A stretch of 42,226 nt of DNA. Source: Methanomethylophilus sp963631655. Lineage in GTDB: Archaea > Thermoplasmatota > Thermoplasmata > Methanomassiliicoccales > Methanomethylophilaceae. The position numbers and the translations under genes were made by a program. Below the pieces are notes generated by a model that worked only from the letters and a program-made list of their open reading frames with translations, searched no databases and had not been told where the DNA came from. The DNA is taken from assembly GCA_963631655.1 (NCBI GenBank), contig CAVGRR010000015.1:1-42226 (forward strand), given 5' to 3'. Position 1 is the stretch's first letter; every line of letters begins with the position of its first letter. Positions 10,061 to 19,053 of the stretch are shown here, piece by piece.

Positions 10061-10085
10061 CGGGGACAAAACCCCGTCTTTTTTT
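10061..10085 (+). terminator. Hairpin and T-tract between psmB and fttA
   Basis: CGGGGACAAAACCCCG (10061-10076) folds into a six-pair stem with a four-base loop and is followed by a T-rich tract (TCTTTTTTTCCCC). It lies 27 bases after the psmB stop and ends 20 bases before the fttA start, so it may also act as a leader element for fttA. Confidence 0.65.
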
Positions 10086-10104
10086 CCCCTTGGAAGCAGA
10101 TAAA

Positions 10105-12009
10105 ATGAACCCAGAAAGACTTTTCGACAACCTGAGAGAGCAAATCAAAAAGCTCATTCCAGAGAACATGGAGGTTGCCAAGATCGAGTTCGAGGCCTCG
10201 CTCGTAGTCATTTATGTGAAAAACTACGAGGATTTCTCCACGGACACCGCTCTGCCGCGCACCATCGCCCAGACCATCAGAAGAAGGGTGGACATCCGTC
10301 CCGACCCCTCGCTTCTGGCGGATTCGGATGAAGTTGAGGCTAAGATCCGCAAACTCATCCCCGAATCTGCGGAGATGACCGATATCAACTTCGATGAGGA
10401 TACCGGTCAGGCCATCGTCGAGGCCATCAACCCCAGCGAGATCACCGGAAACCAGGGGGAACTGCTTTCTGCACTGAAACGCGAGACCGGGTGGAACGTC
10501 AAGGTCATACGCTCCCCGCCTATTCCCTCGAAAACTATCTCGGATGTCAGAAAATATCTGCGTCATGAGTCCGACGACAGGCACAAAATGCTCAAAGAGG
10601 TCGCCAGGAACCTCGTCCGCACCACCATCGAAGGTGAACAGTGGGTCAGGGTCACCACCATGGGCGGTTTCAGGCAGGTAGGAAGATCTGCTTCCCTTCT
10701 TACCACCAGGAACAGCAGGATCCTCATCGACTGCGGTCTCGACCCCGGTTCCGATGCCACCCCGTATTTCGCCATCCCCGAGGTCCAGCCTCTGGATTCC
10801 ATCGATGCTGTTGTCATCACCCACGCCCACCTGGACCACTGCGGTACCCTTCCGGCACTCTTCAAATACGGTTACAAGGGACCCGTCTACTGTACAGCAC
10901 CCACCAGGGACCTGATGGCGCTTCTGCAGCTTGATAACATCAAACTCGCGTTCGGAGAGGCAAGGAAGAACCTCTACAGCGAGAAGGACGTGAAGAACGA
11001 GATCCTTCACACCATCACCATGAAGTACAACGAGACCACGGACATCACCCCCGATGTGAGACTCACATTCCACAACGCGGGACATATTCTGGGATCTTCG
11101 ATCGCCCACTTCCACATCGGAGAGGGGGTGCACAACGTCGCCTTCACCGGAGATACCAAATTCGAGAAGACCTGGCTCTTCAACCCCGCCATCAACAAGT
11201 TCCCCCGCTGTGAGACCCTTGTGATCGAATCCACCTACGGAGGACACAACGACTTCCAGCCTTCCAGGAAGGATGCCTCCGAGACCCTCGGAGAACTCAT
11301 CAAGGACGGTGTCGAACACGGAGGTAAGATCCTCATCCCCGTCTTCGCCGTCGGACGTTCCCAGGAGGTCATGCTCGTCATCGAGGAACTGATCCGCACC
11401 GAGGTCATCCCCTCCATGCCCGTCTATCTCGACGGTATGATCTGGGAGGCCACCGCTGTCCACACCGCGTATCCCGAATACCTGAACAGCACCCTAAGGA
11501 CCGAGATCTTCCAGAAAGGGAACAACCCCTTCCTCAACCCCATTTTCCGCAAGGTCGACAATGCCCAGATGAGGGAGAACATCTGCCACAGTCCCGACCC
11601 CTGCATCGTCCTCGCCACCGGCGGTATGATGTCCGGCGGACCTGTCCTCGAATATTTCGCGGAATGGGCGGACGACCCCAACAACTGGCTCATCTTCGTC
11701 GGTTACCAGTCCGACAACTCACTGGGTAGGACCATCCAGAGGGGAAGGACCGAGATCACCCTCCCGCACCACGGAAAACAGATCACCGTGCAGATCAAGA
11801 TGCAGCGCGAAACCGTCGACGGATTCTCCGGACACTCCGACAGGAAACAGATGATGAAGTACATCAGCACTATGGAACCCCGTCCCGACAAGATCATCAT
11901 CGGTCACGGTGAGGACAGGAAATGTTCCGATCTCGCTTCTTCCATCTACAAGAAGTACAACATCCCCACCGTCGCACCTCAGAACCTTGAGACCATCCGT
12001 CTGAAATGA
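10105..12009 (+). CDS. fttA: KH/beta-CASP ribonuclease, archaeal transcription termination factor FttA (aCPSF1)
   Basis: A 634-residue archaeal homologue of the eukaryotic CPSF73 endonuclease. In other archaea this protein cleaves nascent RNA at U-rich sites and terminates transcription. N-terminal KH domains occupy about residues 1-150, followed by a metallo-beta-lactamase core with HAHLDHCG (H240, H242, D244, H245), GHILGSS and the metal-binding Asp in GDTKFE. A beta-CASP domain and a C-terminal GFSGHSD histidine motif complete the active site. ATG 10105 is used because it gives the standard MNPERLFDNLREQI-type N-terminus; the open frame upstream overlaps psmB and does not look like KH sequence. 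GGAAG at 10092 is a weak ribosome-binding site. ubiX follows after 4 bases. Confidence 0.96.
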   Translation: MNPERLFDNLREQIKKLIPENMEVAKIEFEASLVVIYVKNYEDFSTDTALPRTIAQTIRRRVDIRPDPSLLADSDEVEAKIRKLIPESAEMTDINFDEDTGQAIVEAINPSEITGNQGELLSALKRETGWNVKVIRSPPIPSKTISDVRKYLRHESDDRHKMLKEVARNLVRTTIEGEQWVRVTTMGGFRQVGRSASLLTTRNSRILIDCGLDPGSDATPYFAIPEVQPLDSIDAVVITHAHLDHCGTLPALFKYGYKGPVYCTAPTRDLMALLQLDNIKLAFGEARKNLYSEKDVKNEILHTITMKYNETTDITPDVRLTFHNAGHILGSSIAHFHIGEGVHNVAFTGDTKFEKTWLFNPAINKFPRCETLVIESTYGGHNDFQPSRKDASETLGELIKDGVEHGGKILIPVFAVGRSQEVMLVIEELIRTEVIPSMPVYLDGMIWEATAVHTAYPEYLNSTLRTEIFQKGNNPFLNPIFRKVDNAQMRENICHSPDPCIVLATGGMMSGGPVLEYFAEWADDPNNWLIFVGYQSDNSLGRTIQRGRTEITLPHHGKQITVQIKMQRETVDGFSGHSDRKQMMKYISTMEPRPDKIIIGHGEDRKCSDLASSIYKKYNIPTVAPQNLETIRLK

Positions 12010-12013
12010 TAGC

Positions 12014-12559
12014 ATGAGATCGGTGATCGCCATCACTGGGGCCTCGGGTGTCATCTACGGCATCAGGCTCCTGCAGACCCTTCCCGGAGAGAAGATCCTG
12101 ATTATGTCGAAGACCGCCAAGGCCATCATCCCCGCCGAGACGAAATACTCCGCGGAACAGGTCGCGACCATGGCGGACAAGGTGTATGAGGACGACGACA
12201 TGTTCGCCCCCGTCGCATCTGGGACATTCGATTATGACACCCTTTTCGTGGTGCCCTGCACCGAATCCTCGGTGGCGAAATTCGCCTGCGGAATAGGCGA
12301 CACCCTGATCTCCCGCACATTCATGTGCGCGTTGAAAGAACAGAGGAAGATAGTTCTGGTTATACGTGAGACACCTAAAAGCGCCATCATGCTCGAGAAC
12401 GAGCTCAAACTCGCCAGACTCGGTGTGGTCATCATGGATGCCAATCCGGGATTCTACCCCAATCCTGAATCCATAGAGGAAATAGTTGATTTCATCGTCG
12501 GAAGATGCATATCCCAGACAGGCGAAAAACAAAACTTATTTATCCCCTGGGGCGAGTAA
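12014..12559 (+). CDS. ubiX: UbiX-type flavin prenyltransferase
   Basis: A 181-residue flavoprotein of the UbiX/Pad1 family. These enzymes join a dimethylallyl group to FMN to make prenylated FMN, the cofactor of UbiD-type decarboxylases. Visible signatures are the N-terminal ITGASG loop, the PCTESSVAKFACGIGDTLIS segment around the FMN site, and the conserved RETPKS motif for phosphate binding. No ubiD-like partner lies in the window. The start is four bases after the fttA stop, so the two are probably cotranscribed. The stop is TAA. Confidence 0.93.
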   Translation: MRSVIAITGASGVIYGIRLLQTLPGEKILIMSKTAKAIIPAETKYSAEQVATMADKVYEDDDMFAPVASGTFDYDTLFVVPCTESSVAKFACGIGDTLISRTFMCALKEQRKIVLVIRETPKSAIMLENELKLARLGVVIMDANPGFYPNPESIEEIVDFIVGRCISQTGEKQNLFIPWGE

Positions 12560-12589
12560 CCTTTTTATTAACTTCCATCAGGTAACAAT

Positions 12590-13753
12590 ATGATTTACAG
12601 TGATTTTCAAGGCCTGAAGTTGTCAATGCTCGGTTTCGGTTCGATGCGTCTTCCCACCGGGTCCGATGACGGAGACGTGAACGTCCGTAAGTCGAAAGCC
12701 CTTGTAGATGCCGCATTCAAGGCGGGAATCAACTACTTCGACACCGCCTGGGGATACCATATGGGAAAATCCGAGACCATCATGGGCGAACTCCTCAAGG
12801 AATACCCCCGCGATTCATTTTACCTTTCCTCGAAATTCCCCGGTTACGATATCAGCAATTTCGGCAAGCATGAGGAGATCTTCGAGAAGCAGCTTGAAAA
12901 GTGCCAGGTGGACTATTTTGATTTCTATTTCATCCACAATGTCTGCGAGCTGAACATCGATTACTACCTCGATGAGGACAAATACCACACCATCGCATAT
13001 TTCCTCGAGCAGAAGGCGAAAGGCAGGATCAAACACCTCGGTTTCTCATCCCACGGTACCGTCGAGACCCTCACCAGGTTCCTCGACAGGTTCGGAGATC
13101 AGATGGAGTTCGCTATGATCCAGCTGAACTACCTTGACTACACATTACAGCGCGGAAAGGAGAAGGTTGAACTCCTCAATTCACGCAATCTCCCCATCTG
13201 GGTCATGGAGCCTCTCCGCGGAGGAACACTCGCCGATATGCCTGCGGACCAGTTCAACAACATCAAGGACCTCCGCGAGAACAGCACCCCCATCGAATGG
13301 GCGTTCAAGTTCCTTCAGAGCATTCCCGGAGTCACTGTCATTCTTTCCGGAATGTCCAATATGAAACAGATGGAAGAGAAGATCAAACTGTTCGAAGAGA
13401 AGGATGCTCTCGATCTGACCGAATTCATCGCGATCCTGGAATTCGCCAAGGACGTGTTCTCCGAAAAGATGATCCCCTGTACCGGATGCAGATACTGCGT
13501 CTCACACTGTCCCCAACACCTCGATATCCCTGCTATCGTCAAGGCATACAACGAGAATGTCATCAGCGAAGGCGGTTTCCTGGCACCCTTCTTCATCCAG
13601 GCGCTTCCCGAGGACAAGAGGCCTTCGGCATGCATCGGATGCAAATCGTGCGAGAAGGTCTGCACTCAGCAGATCAAACTCGCGGATATCATGCAGGCCT
13701 TCGGCAAGGAAATGGATGAAAAACTGGCCGCCATGTTCAAAGCGACCGAGTGA
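12590..13753 (+). CDS. Aldo/keto reductase fused to a 2[4Fe-4S] ferredoxin domain
   Basis: A 387-residue oxidoreductase. The N-terminal TIM barrel keeps the aldo/keto reductase pattern: Asp and Tyr in FDTAWGYH, Lys in SSKFP and His in FIHN. The C-terminus carries two cluster motifs, C297-x2-C300-x2-C303-x3-C307 and C348-x2-C351-x2-C354-x3-C358, as in the iron-sulfur aldo/keto reductases common in anaerobes. The substrate cannot be told from sequence. CTTTTTATTA at 12561-12570 is a TATA candidate centred about 25 nt before the ATG, which suggests a leaderless mRNA separate from fttA-ubiX. The gene converges on the minus-strand gene ending at 13771. Confidence 0.92.
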   Translation: MIYSDFQGLKLSMLGFGSMRLPTGSDDGDVNVRKSKALVDAAFKAGINYFDTAWGYHMGKSETIMGELLKEYPRDSFYLSSKFPGYDISNFGKHEEIFEKQLEKCQVDYFDFYFIHNVCELNIDYYLDEDKYHTIAYFLEQKAKGRIKHLGFSSHGTVETLTRFLDRFGDQMEFAMIQLNYLDYTLQRGKEKVELLNSRNLPIWVMEPLRGGTLADMPADQFNNIKDLRENSTPIEWAFKFLQSIPGVTVILSGMSNMKQMEEKIKLFEEKDALDLTEFIAILEFAKDVFSEKMIPCTGCRYCVSHCPQHLDIPAIVKAYNENVISEGGFLAPFFIQALPEDKRPSACIGCKSCEKVCTQQIKLADIMQAFGKEMDEKLAAMFKATE

Positions 13754-13770
13754 AATCCTCCGTCTGGGTC

Positions 13771-14568
13771 TTAGTCGAAATAGACGTAGAACCCTTTGTC
13801 CGGGACGAACTCCGATCTGAGCTGACACTCGCCCTCGAACGGCACTATGTTCGAGAAGTTCGTGAGGTGAAGGGTTCCGTTGATGCAGAACGTCTTCCCG
13901 CAACGGTGCGGCTGGATGAACATCTTCTTTCTGTCCAGGCTTATGTGGACGAAATAAAGGTGATATGTGAACAGATCACAGTGTATCTCATCGCCCGAGA
14001 TACGGGTCACCACAGGCACCGTGTTCATCTGGATGGTCCCGTCGGAATTCGCGATGACCGTGGCCTGCGGCGTGACCTGAGAGGCCAGGAGATGTCTGGC
14101 ACGTTCGAGATCGTGGGTGAGGGCCTCCTTCTCCGACTGAAGCTGTTCGATCTCCGCCTGCAGCGGTTTGACAGATTCCGTCACGGCATTGGTGATCCTC
14201 GTCTGTACCTCTTCCGCATAGATCTCGTCGAAATAACGGATGATGACATCATGGTTCTCAGACCACAGGATGTCCGCGATCTCCTTCTTCTGGGACTCTT
14301 TCAGAGCAAGGAAAAAGGCGGCGTCTAGATGCTTCACGGCCTTGGCCTGGTAATAGTCCTTGAGAGGTTTCAGATTGCAGATCCAGGTGCCGGGACCGTC
14401 GATCTCCGGGGATACGGAATAGACACGTTTTCCGCGGTATTCCGACTCTGCCGCCGCTCCGCCCTTCTTGAACGTTAGTATGACGCACTCCTTGCTGTAG
14501 GCGATGATGTCCTCTTCCTTGAGCTCTCCTGATAAAATACCCAGTCTCTGAAAATCACGAAGATCCAT
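13771..14568 (-). CDS. Unrecognised protein with central coiled coil, coupled to NYN-domain gene
   Basis: A 265-residue protein I do not recognise. The start is ATG 14568, preceded by a strong GAGGAGG about 9 bases upstream; a longer frame to 14607 overlaps the upstream gene and lacks such a site. Residues 1 to about 120 look globular with mixed charge. A coiled coil rich in Glu/Gln/Leu follows (around PLQAEIEQLQSEKEALTHDL), then a beta-rich C-terminal domain of about 90 residues. There is no signal peptide or membrane helix. It overlaps the NYN gene by 14 bases, so the products are probably made together and may act as partners. The stop is TAA, directly beside a TCTGGGTC intergenic motif. 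Confidence 0.8.
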   Translation of the reverse strand: MDLRDFQRLGILSGELKEEDIIAYSKECVILTFKKGGAAAESEYRGKRVYSVSPEIDGPGTWICNLKPLKDYYQAKAVKHLDAAFFLALKESQKKEIADILWSENHDVIIRYFDEIYAEEVQTRITNAVTESVKPLQAEIEQLQSEKEALTHDLERARHLLASQVTPQATVIANSDGTIQMNTVPVVTRISGDEIHCDLFTYHLYFVHISLDRKKMFIQPHRCGKTFCINGTLHLTNFSNIVPFEGECQLRSEFVPDKGFYVYFD

Positions 14569-15142
14569 CTTCAACAACCTCCTCGTTGCTTTCGGTCTCG
14601 CCCTCATCCTCGGATGGGGGATGCAGGACCGTGTTCACGTTGAACAGCGGATAGGAATCCAGTTCGTAGTAGTAATCGCTCATCTTCTTCATCTCGAAGG
14701 AGAACGATTTCTTGAATGCCGCGACCTCCACCCGTTTTCCTGCGGACTGTACGTGCTGTATCGCGGGAACGAAATCCCTGTCGCCGCTGACGACCAAAGC
14801 GACATCGTAATTGTCCCTCATCGCCTGTACGACCATCTCGCAGGCCATGGCGACGTCGACCTCCTTCTGTTCCTGCTTCTCGGCATCGTAGGAACCCCTG
14901 GTGATCACACGGAAACCGATCATCCTGAGCCTGCTGTAGAGATTCTCATGGGATTTGATGGTGGTGTTCTCCGGAGACGCGTCGAAAACATACGCGGCGA
15001 CAAGCCTGCGGTCCCCGGTGAGTTCATGGCATACGCTGTAAAGGTCGATGTTGAATCCCGGGACCATATCGTTCTTGCGGATGTTCGCAAGATCGATGAA
15101 GGCCATGACGCGGTCCGTGGGACTGTTCGAGAGGAGGGTCAT
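14555..15142 (-). CDS. NYN-domain (LabA/DUF88-type) PIN-like protein, predicted ribonuclease
   Basis: A 195-residue protein of the NYN/LabA family, whose PIN-like fold places acidic residues around a metal ion for RNA cleavage. The conserved acids are present: D17 in AFIDLANI, D96 in KEVDVAMACEM, and D121 and D123 in VVSGDRDFVPAI, with the SGDxDF signature. The C-terminal 25 residues are acidic and low complexity (SEDEGETESNEE). The start could also be the Met at residue 13, because no clear ribosome-binding site is seen at 15142. The nuclease role is inferred from family; the target is unknown. It is followed, with overlap, by the coiled-coil gene ending at 13771. Confidence 0.85.
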   Translation of the reverse strand: MTLLSNSPTDRVMAFIDLANIRKNDMVPGFNIDLYSVCHELTGDRRLVAAYVFDASPENTTIKSHENLYSRLRMIGFRVITRGSYDAEKQEQKEVDVAMACEMVVQAMRDNYDVALVVSGDRDFVPAIQHVQSAGKRVEVAAFKKSFSFEMKKMSDYYYELDSYPLFNVNTVLHPPSEDEGETESNEEVVEDGSS

Positions 15143-15212
15143 AATCGGATGATATATCCGTTATGGGTTTATGAGTTGTTCTATAAACTCAGAACTCTCC
15201 GACATCATCTAT

Positions 15213-16085
15213 TCAGTGCAATGCGACACGGAAGAACTTCTCCACCTGGGCGATGATGTCCTCGACCTGATCCTCAGTGAAATACTGGTCTGCATAGAGC
15301 ATCTTCGAATATGCCCAATCGGAAAGGATGATGTTGGACTGCTGAAGGATGAACTCCATCCATTCCTCGAAGTATTTTTCAATGATAACTGACAACGGAT
15401 CGAGATCCTTGATGCGGTGTGACTTGGCGAACTTCTCGACCGCGACCATCAGGATATCGGAATCCTCGGAACTGATAAGGATATCATCCTCGGAGACAGA
15501 GTCGTTAAGGTTGAGGACCTTACCGGACGCGACATTGTACCTCAGCCCAGGAAGGCCCATCATCAGGGCCTGTCCGATGATCTGACCGTTTACCGGACTG
15601 ATCCTTCCCTTCAGCACGGGGACAGGCTGCCAGAACTTCTCGTAGAAGTCGTTGATGCTCTTGTAATCCTGAAGGGATGTGAGTTCCTTCATTTCCTGGG
15701 GGTCGATATCCTGCCCCATCAGGGCGCGGGACCACCCCTCGGCAGTGAAATCGGCTCCAGGGAACAGCCCTTCGCTGACGGTGATCACTGGTTTCTCGAT
15801 GACCTTGTCAATCTTTCTGATATCGAAGGACATCACGAAATCCGAGTACTCGAAAGTACCGCCGGTGACAGATTCATCAACAATGGTGTCGATCTCGTCC
15901 ACAGAACCATCTTTTCCGTCCGCTATGATCCGGTCTCCGATGACGAAACGGTGCGGGGGATTGAAGTCCCAGCCAAACATTTCGGACATCGCCTCTTCAA
16001 GACAGAGATAGGTGCAGCCTTCGGGATAGAGAAAGACCCTCTTCGAACCGAACTCCCTCAGGACGATCGTGACCTCTAATGCCAC
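15213..16085 (-). CDS. Unrecognised 290-residue protein downstream of leuS
   Basis: A 290-residue soluble protein with no motif I can name securely. It begins six bases after the leuS stop, so it is very likely in the leuS transcript. The N-terminal ~90 residues (FLYPEGCTYLCLEEAMSEMF and GWDFNPPHRFVI) faintly resemble the pRiA4b ORF-3-like fold, which is only a weak suggestion. The rest is acidic, with several DIL/DIV segments and aromatic-rich helices near the C-terminus. There is no signal peptide, membrane segment or cysteine cluster. Its function is unknown. Confidence 0.75.
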   Translation of the reverse strand: MALEVTIVLREFGSKRVFLYPEGCTYLCLEEAMSEMFGWDFNPPHRFVIGDRIIADGKDGSVDEIDTIVDESVTGGTFEYSDFVMSFDIRKIDKVIEKPVITVSEGLFPGADFTAEGWSRALMGQDIDPQEMKELTSLQDYKSINDFYEKFWQPVPVLKGRISPVNGQIIGQALMMGLPGLRYNVASGKVLNLNDSVSEDDILISSEDSDILMVAVEKFAKSHRIKDLDPLSVIIEKYFEEWMEFILQQSNIILSDWAYSKMLYADQYFTEDQVEDIIAQVEKFFRVALH

Positions 16086-16091
16086 TGATGC

Positions 16092-18986
16092 TCACTCCAG
16101 GAAGATGGCGGTACGTCCGGGCATGGCGACCTTGGATTTGCCTGCGGGATCGTACTTGTTCTCGTCATCCGCGGAGTAGATCTCGGTCTCGAGTCCCACT
16201 TCACTTGCGATGAACTGCTTGGCGGAATTGAGGAAGGCGGTCTCGTCGAAGTCTGCCGCTTGGGCGAGGGGACCGCCCCTCTTGATGTCGATGGCGACCT
16301 TCTTTGCGAAGTCGGGGACGGATTTTCCGTTGGCCCTGAGCTTCTCGTCGGCCATACAGGCCTTGGTGAGTTCGGGGACGCCGAGTTTACCTTCGGCGTT
16401 CATAGCCACCGCCATCTTCACCACATCGGCCTTCCACTGGGGGGTGGTATAGATGACCGCCTTCTTGACGTCTCCCTTAGCCATCTTCCTGATCTCATTG
16501 ACATCGGCGATGACGGCCTGGAGGAAGTCCTCTCCGTATTCTGCGGAGTCGGAGACCTCTCCGGCCTCGGGGAGCTGTGCGGCGGAGACGAGGCCTTCGA
16601 ATCCGGCCTCGGACCAGAGTTCCTCAGCGACGTGGGGGGTCACGGGCATCATAGCGTTGATCCAGATGCGGAGGGCCCATTTCACGGTCTCACGGCAGTT
16701 TCCGCCGCGCCTCTCGTACCAGCGGAGATCGTTGAACATATCGTAGTAAACAATGGTACACATCTGCCTGAGGTCATACTTCTCCATGGCGGTGCGGATC
16801 TTTCCGAGGTGGGTGTTGAACCTCGATCTGAGCCACTGGTCGATGGGTGCGGGTGCGTTGTCGGATTCCTCGGAGATCATATCCTCAACGGTGGACATGA
16901 TCTTCTCGAGCCTCTGTTTGTACGAGAAGACGATGTCCTCATCCCACTCGACATCCACGAACATGGATGCGACGTGGGCATAATAGAGCCTCATGGAGTC
17001 TGCACCGTATTTCGCGACGGCTCCGGGGATGGGCTGAGCTCCTCCCTTGGATTTGGAGATCTTGTCCTTGTTCTTTCCGGTGACATACCAGTTGACAACG
17101 AGTCCGCGGGGGTTCATCTCCTCGGGGAGGATGGCCGCGTGGTTGAGCAGGAACACGGGGAAGTGGACGGTCATGTGTTCTTTTCCGCCGAGGTTGATGT
17201 CGAGAGGGTACCAGTAAAGGATATCCTTTCTTACTTTTTCGATAAGTTCCTCGGAGATTCCCGATTTTGAAGAAACATCGGCAGCGGTTCCCTTTCCGAG
17301 CATGACGTAGTCGAAGAACTCGGGGATCAGCTGTTCGGTGCGGATCTGTCCGCTGTTGGTGTAAAGGGAGATGAGGTAATAGATCGGATACAAAGTCGAA
17401 TCGGAAATGGCCTCGATGGTCCATTTCTTGTCGAAGGGGAACTTGGTTCCGAGCCAGTTTCCGAGCCTGACGCAAGCCCTCTCGCGGTACCAGTCGAGGA
17501 CGCCCTGAACATTCTCGTAGTATTCCTGCGGATAGATGTTCATCTTCTGAGCGTGGGCCTTGGCGGTCTCGGTGAGTTTGGGATCGGCATAGTTGATGAA
17601 CCATTGGTCGTCGATCCTCCTGATGTGGACCTGCTTTCCGCACCTGCAGATGACCTCAAGGGTGAGGTCTCTGAAGAGTTCAGCCTCTCCGGAGTCGATC
17701 ATGGCCTGTTTCATCTTGTCTTTGGCCTCTTCGACCCTCATTCCGGAGAATTCGCCGCAGATGTCCTTCATGCGGCCCATGTGATAACCGTCCTTGTAGA
17801 TGGTCTTCTTGGCCTCTTCCATAGCTTCTGCGAACTTGGCGGGGTCCTTGATGTCGCGGATCTTCATCTTGGCGATGATGTCGTCCGCAGGGAACTCACC
17901 GTATCCCTTGATGGAAATGATAGAGACGGGGTTGACGGAGTCGATGACCTCCCGGGAGATGTGGTAGACGTTGACGAGGTCGGGGTTGGCCTTGGCCTTC
18001 TCGAGTGCATCCCAATCAGAGGGTGCATCAGAGGGAACGGAGGTGACGAGACCGGTTCCGATGGCGGGGTCCACGAAATCAGCAGGGAAGACAGGGATCT
18101 CCTTGTGGAGCATTGGTGCCCTGCACATCAGACCGATGAGCTCCTTTCCGGGGATGGTGCCCACATCCTCCACTCCGTCGAACTGGAGTTTCAGTTTCTC
18201 GGCGCACTGGGGGCTGACGACCCAGGTCTCCCCGGCCTTCTTGACGATGCTGTAGTCCATATCGTATCTCGCCCAGAAACAGACCTGACCGTAGACGGTC
18301 TCGGGCCTGAGGGTGGCTGCGACAAGGTAGAACTGCTTGGATTCGCACCAGAATTTGAGGAGGGTATACTCCTGTGTCTCCGCAAGTCCGCCTTTGGAGA
18401 TATCGGTCTCGGAGGGATCGACGGCGACGGGGCCGTGTTCGGGACAGAAAGGTGCATAGTAGGGTTTCTGGATCAGAAGTCCGCTGTCGCGGAGCTTGGT
18501 GAACTGCCACTCGATGAATTTGGCGTAATCGGGGTACAGGGTGCAGGTGAACCTCCTCCAGTCGGCGAGGAATCCGAATCTCCTCCAGTAGTCGTTCTGA
18601 TACACTTCGTTGAAGAAATTGACGACATCCATGGGTTCGGTGAGCTTGTCGACCCTCTCGGGGGGACATCCGTTCCTCTCGAGGTAATCCACGGTCTTCT
18701 CATCGTGCCTTTTGATCTTGTTCGCGAGACTGATGCATCCGTTTCCGGTTCCGTGGGTTCCGACGGGGAAGAGGACGTTGTAACCGGTCATCCTCTTGTA
18801 ACGTCCGAGGGCGTCCGCGTAGGTGTAGCCGCGCAGGTGTCCGACATGGAGATAACCTGTGATACCCGGATATGCGAAGATGATCATGAACTTCGGTTTT
18901 CCGTCCTGTCTCTCGGATTCGTTCAGCCTGTTCTCACTCCAGGCTTTCTGCCACTTTGCTTCCATCTCAGCATAATCGCGTGCCAT
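16092..18986 (-). CDS. leuS: Leucyl-tRNA synthetase (archaeal/eukaryal type)
   Basis: A 964-residue class I aminoacyl-tRNA synthetase that charges tRNA-Leu. The ATP-binding signature HVGH is at residues 47-50 (TGYLHVGHLRGYT) and the second signature KISKS is near residue 643. Between them lies the large CP1 editing domain, with the proofreading threonine-rich region around TLRPETVYGQ. The C-terminal anticodon-binding and extension domains match the archaeal rather than the bacterial layout. ATG 18986 gives the expected MARDYAEMEAKWQKAW start and is preceded by AGGTGA. TATA-like sequence lies at 19022-19040 in a spacer shared with the divergent methyltransferase gene. Confidence 0.97.
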   Translation of the reverse strand: MARDYAEMEAKWQKAWSENRLNESERQDGKPKFMIIFAYPGITGYLHVGHLRGYTYADALGRYKRMTGYNVLFPVGTHGTGNGCISLANKIKRHDEKTVDYLERNGCPPERVDKLTEPMDVVNFFNEVYQNDYWRRFGFLADWRRFTCTLYPDYAKFIEWQFTKLRDSGLLIQKPYYAPFCPEHGPVAVDPSETDISKGGLAETQEYTLLKFWCESKQFYLVAATLRPETVYGQVCFWARYDMDYSIVKKAGETWVVSPQCAEKLKLQFDGVEDVGTIPGKELIGLMCRAPMLHKEIPVFPADFVDPAIGTGLVTSVPSDAPSDWDALEKAKANPDLVNVYHISREVIDSVNPVSIISIKGYGEFPADDIIAKMKIRDIKDPAKFAEAMEEAKKTIYKDGYHMGRMKDICGEFSGMRVEEAKDKMKQAMIDSGEAELFRDLTLEVICRCGKQVHIRRIDDQWFINYADPKLTETAKAHAQKMNIYPQEYYENVQGVLDWYRERACVRLGNWLGTKFPFDKKWTIEAISDSTLYPIYYLISLYTNSGQIRTEQLIPEFFDYVMLGKGTAADVSSKSGISEELIEKVRKDILYWYPLDINLGGKEHMTVHFPVFLLNHAAILPEEMNPRGLVVNWYVTGKNKDKISKSKGGAQPIPGAVAKYGADSMRLYYAHVASMFVDVEWDEDIVFSYKQRLEKIMSTVEDMISEESDNAPAPIDQWLRSRFNTHLGKIRTAMEKYDLRQMCTIVYYDMFNDLRWYERRGGNCRETVKWALRIWINAMMPVTPHVAEELWSEAGFEGLVSAAQLPEAGEVSDSAEYGEDFLQAVIADVNEIRKMAKGDVKKAVIYTTPQWKADVVKMAVAMNAEGKLGVPELTKACMADEKLRANGKSVPDFAKKVAIDIKRGGPLAQAADFDETAFLNSAKQFIASEVGLETEIYSADDENKYDPAGKSKVAMPGRTAIFLE

Positions 18987-19021
18987 CTGGTCACCTATAT
19001 AATTGCGACTCCATATCCTTC

Positions 19022-19040
19022 CCTAATATAATATTATTAG
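19022..19040. promoter_or_regulatory. Near-palindromic bidirectional TATA region (leuS / methyltransferase)
   Basis: CTAATATAATATTATTAG is almost its own reverse complement and sits in the 67-bp spacer between divergent genes. It can serve as a TATA box in both directions: on the minus strand for leuS, with a short leader containing AGGTGA, and on the plus strand about 25 nt before the ACG at 19054. Confidence 0.5.
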
Positions 19041-19053
19041 AAGGTGAAGACCC

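Noticed and set aside
10045..11463. A 472-residue open frame antisense to fttA
   Set aside because: It mirrors the codon pattern of fttA in a GC-rich third position, has a repetitive Gly/Asp/Val composition and matches no protein-like pattern. The sense gene is certain.
17553..19031. A 492-residue open frame antisense to leuS
   Set aside because: It runs opposite an unmistakable leucyl-tRNA synthetase and has shadow composition (Gly/Asp/Val/Leu rich).
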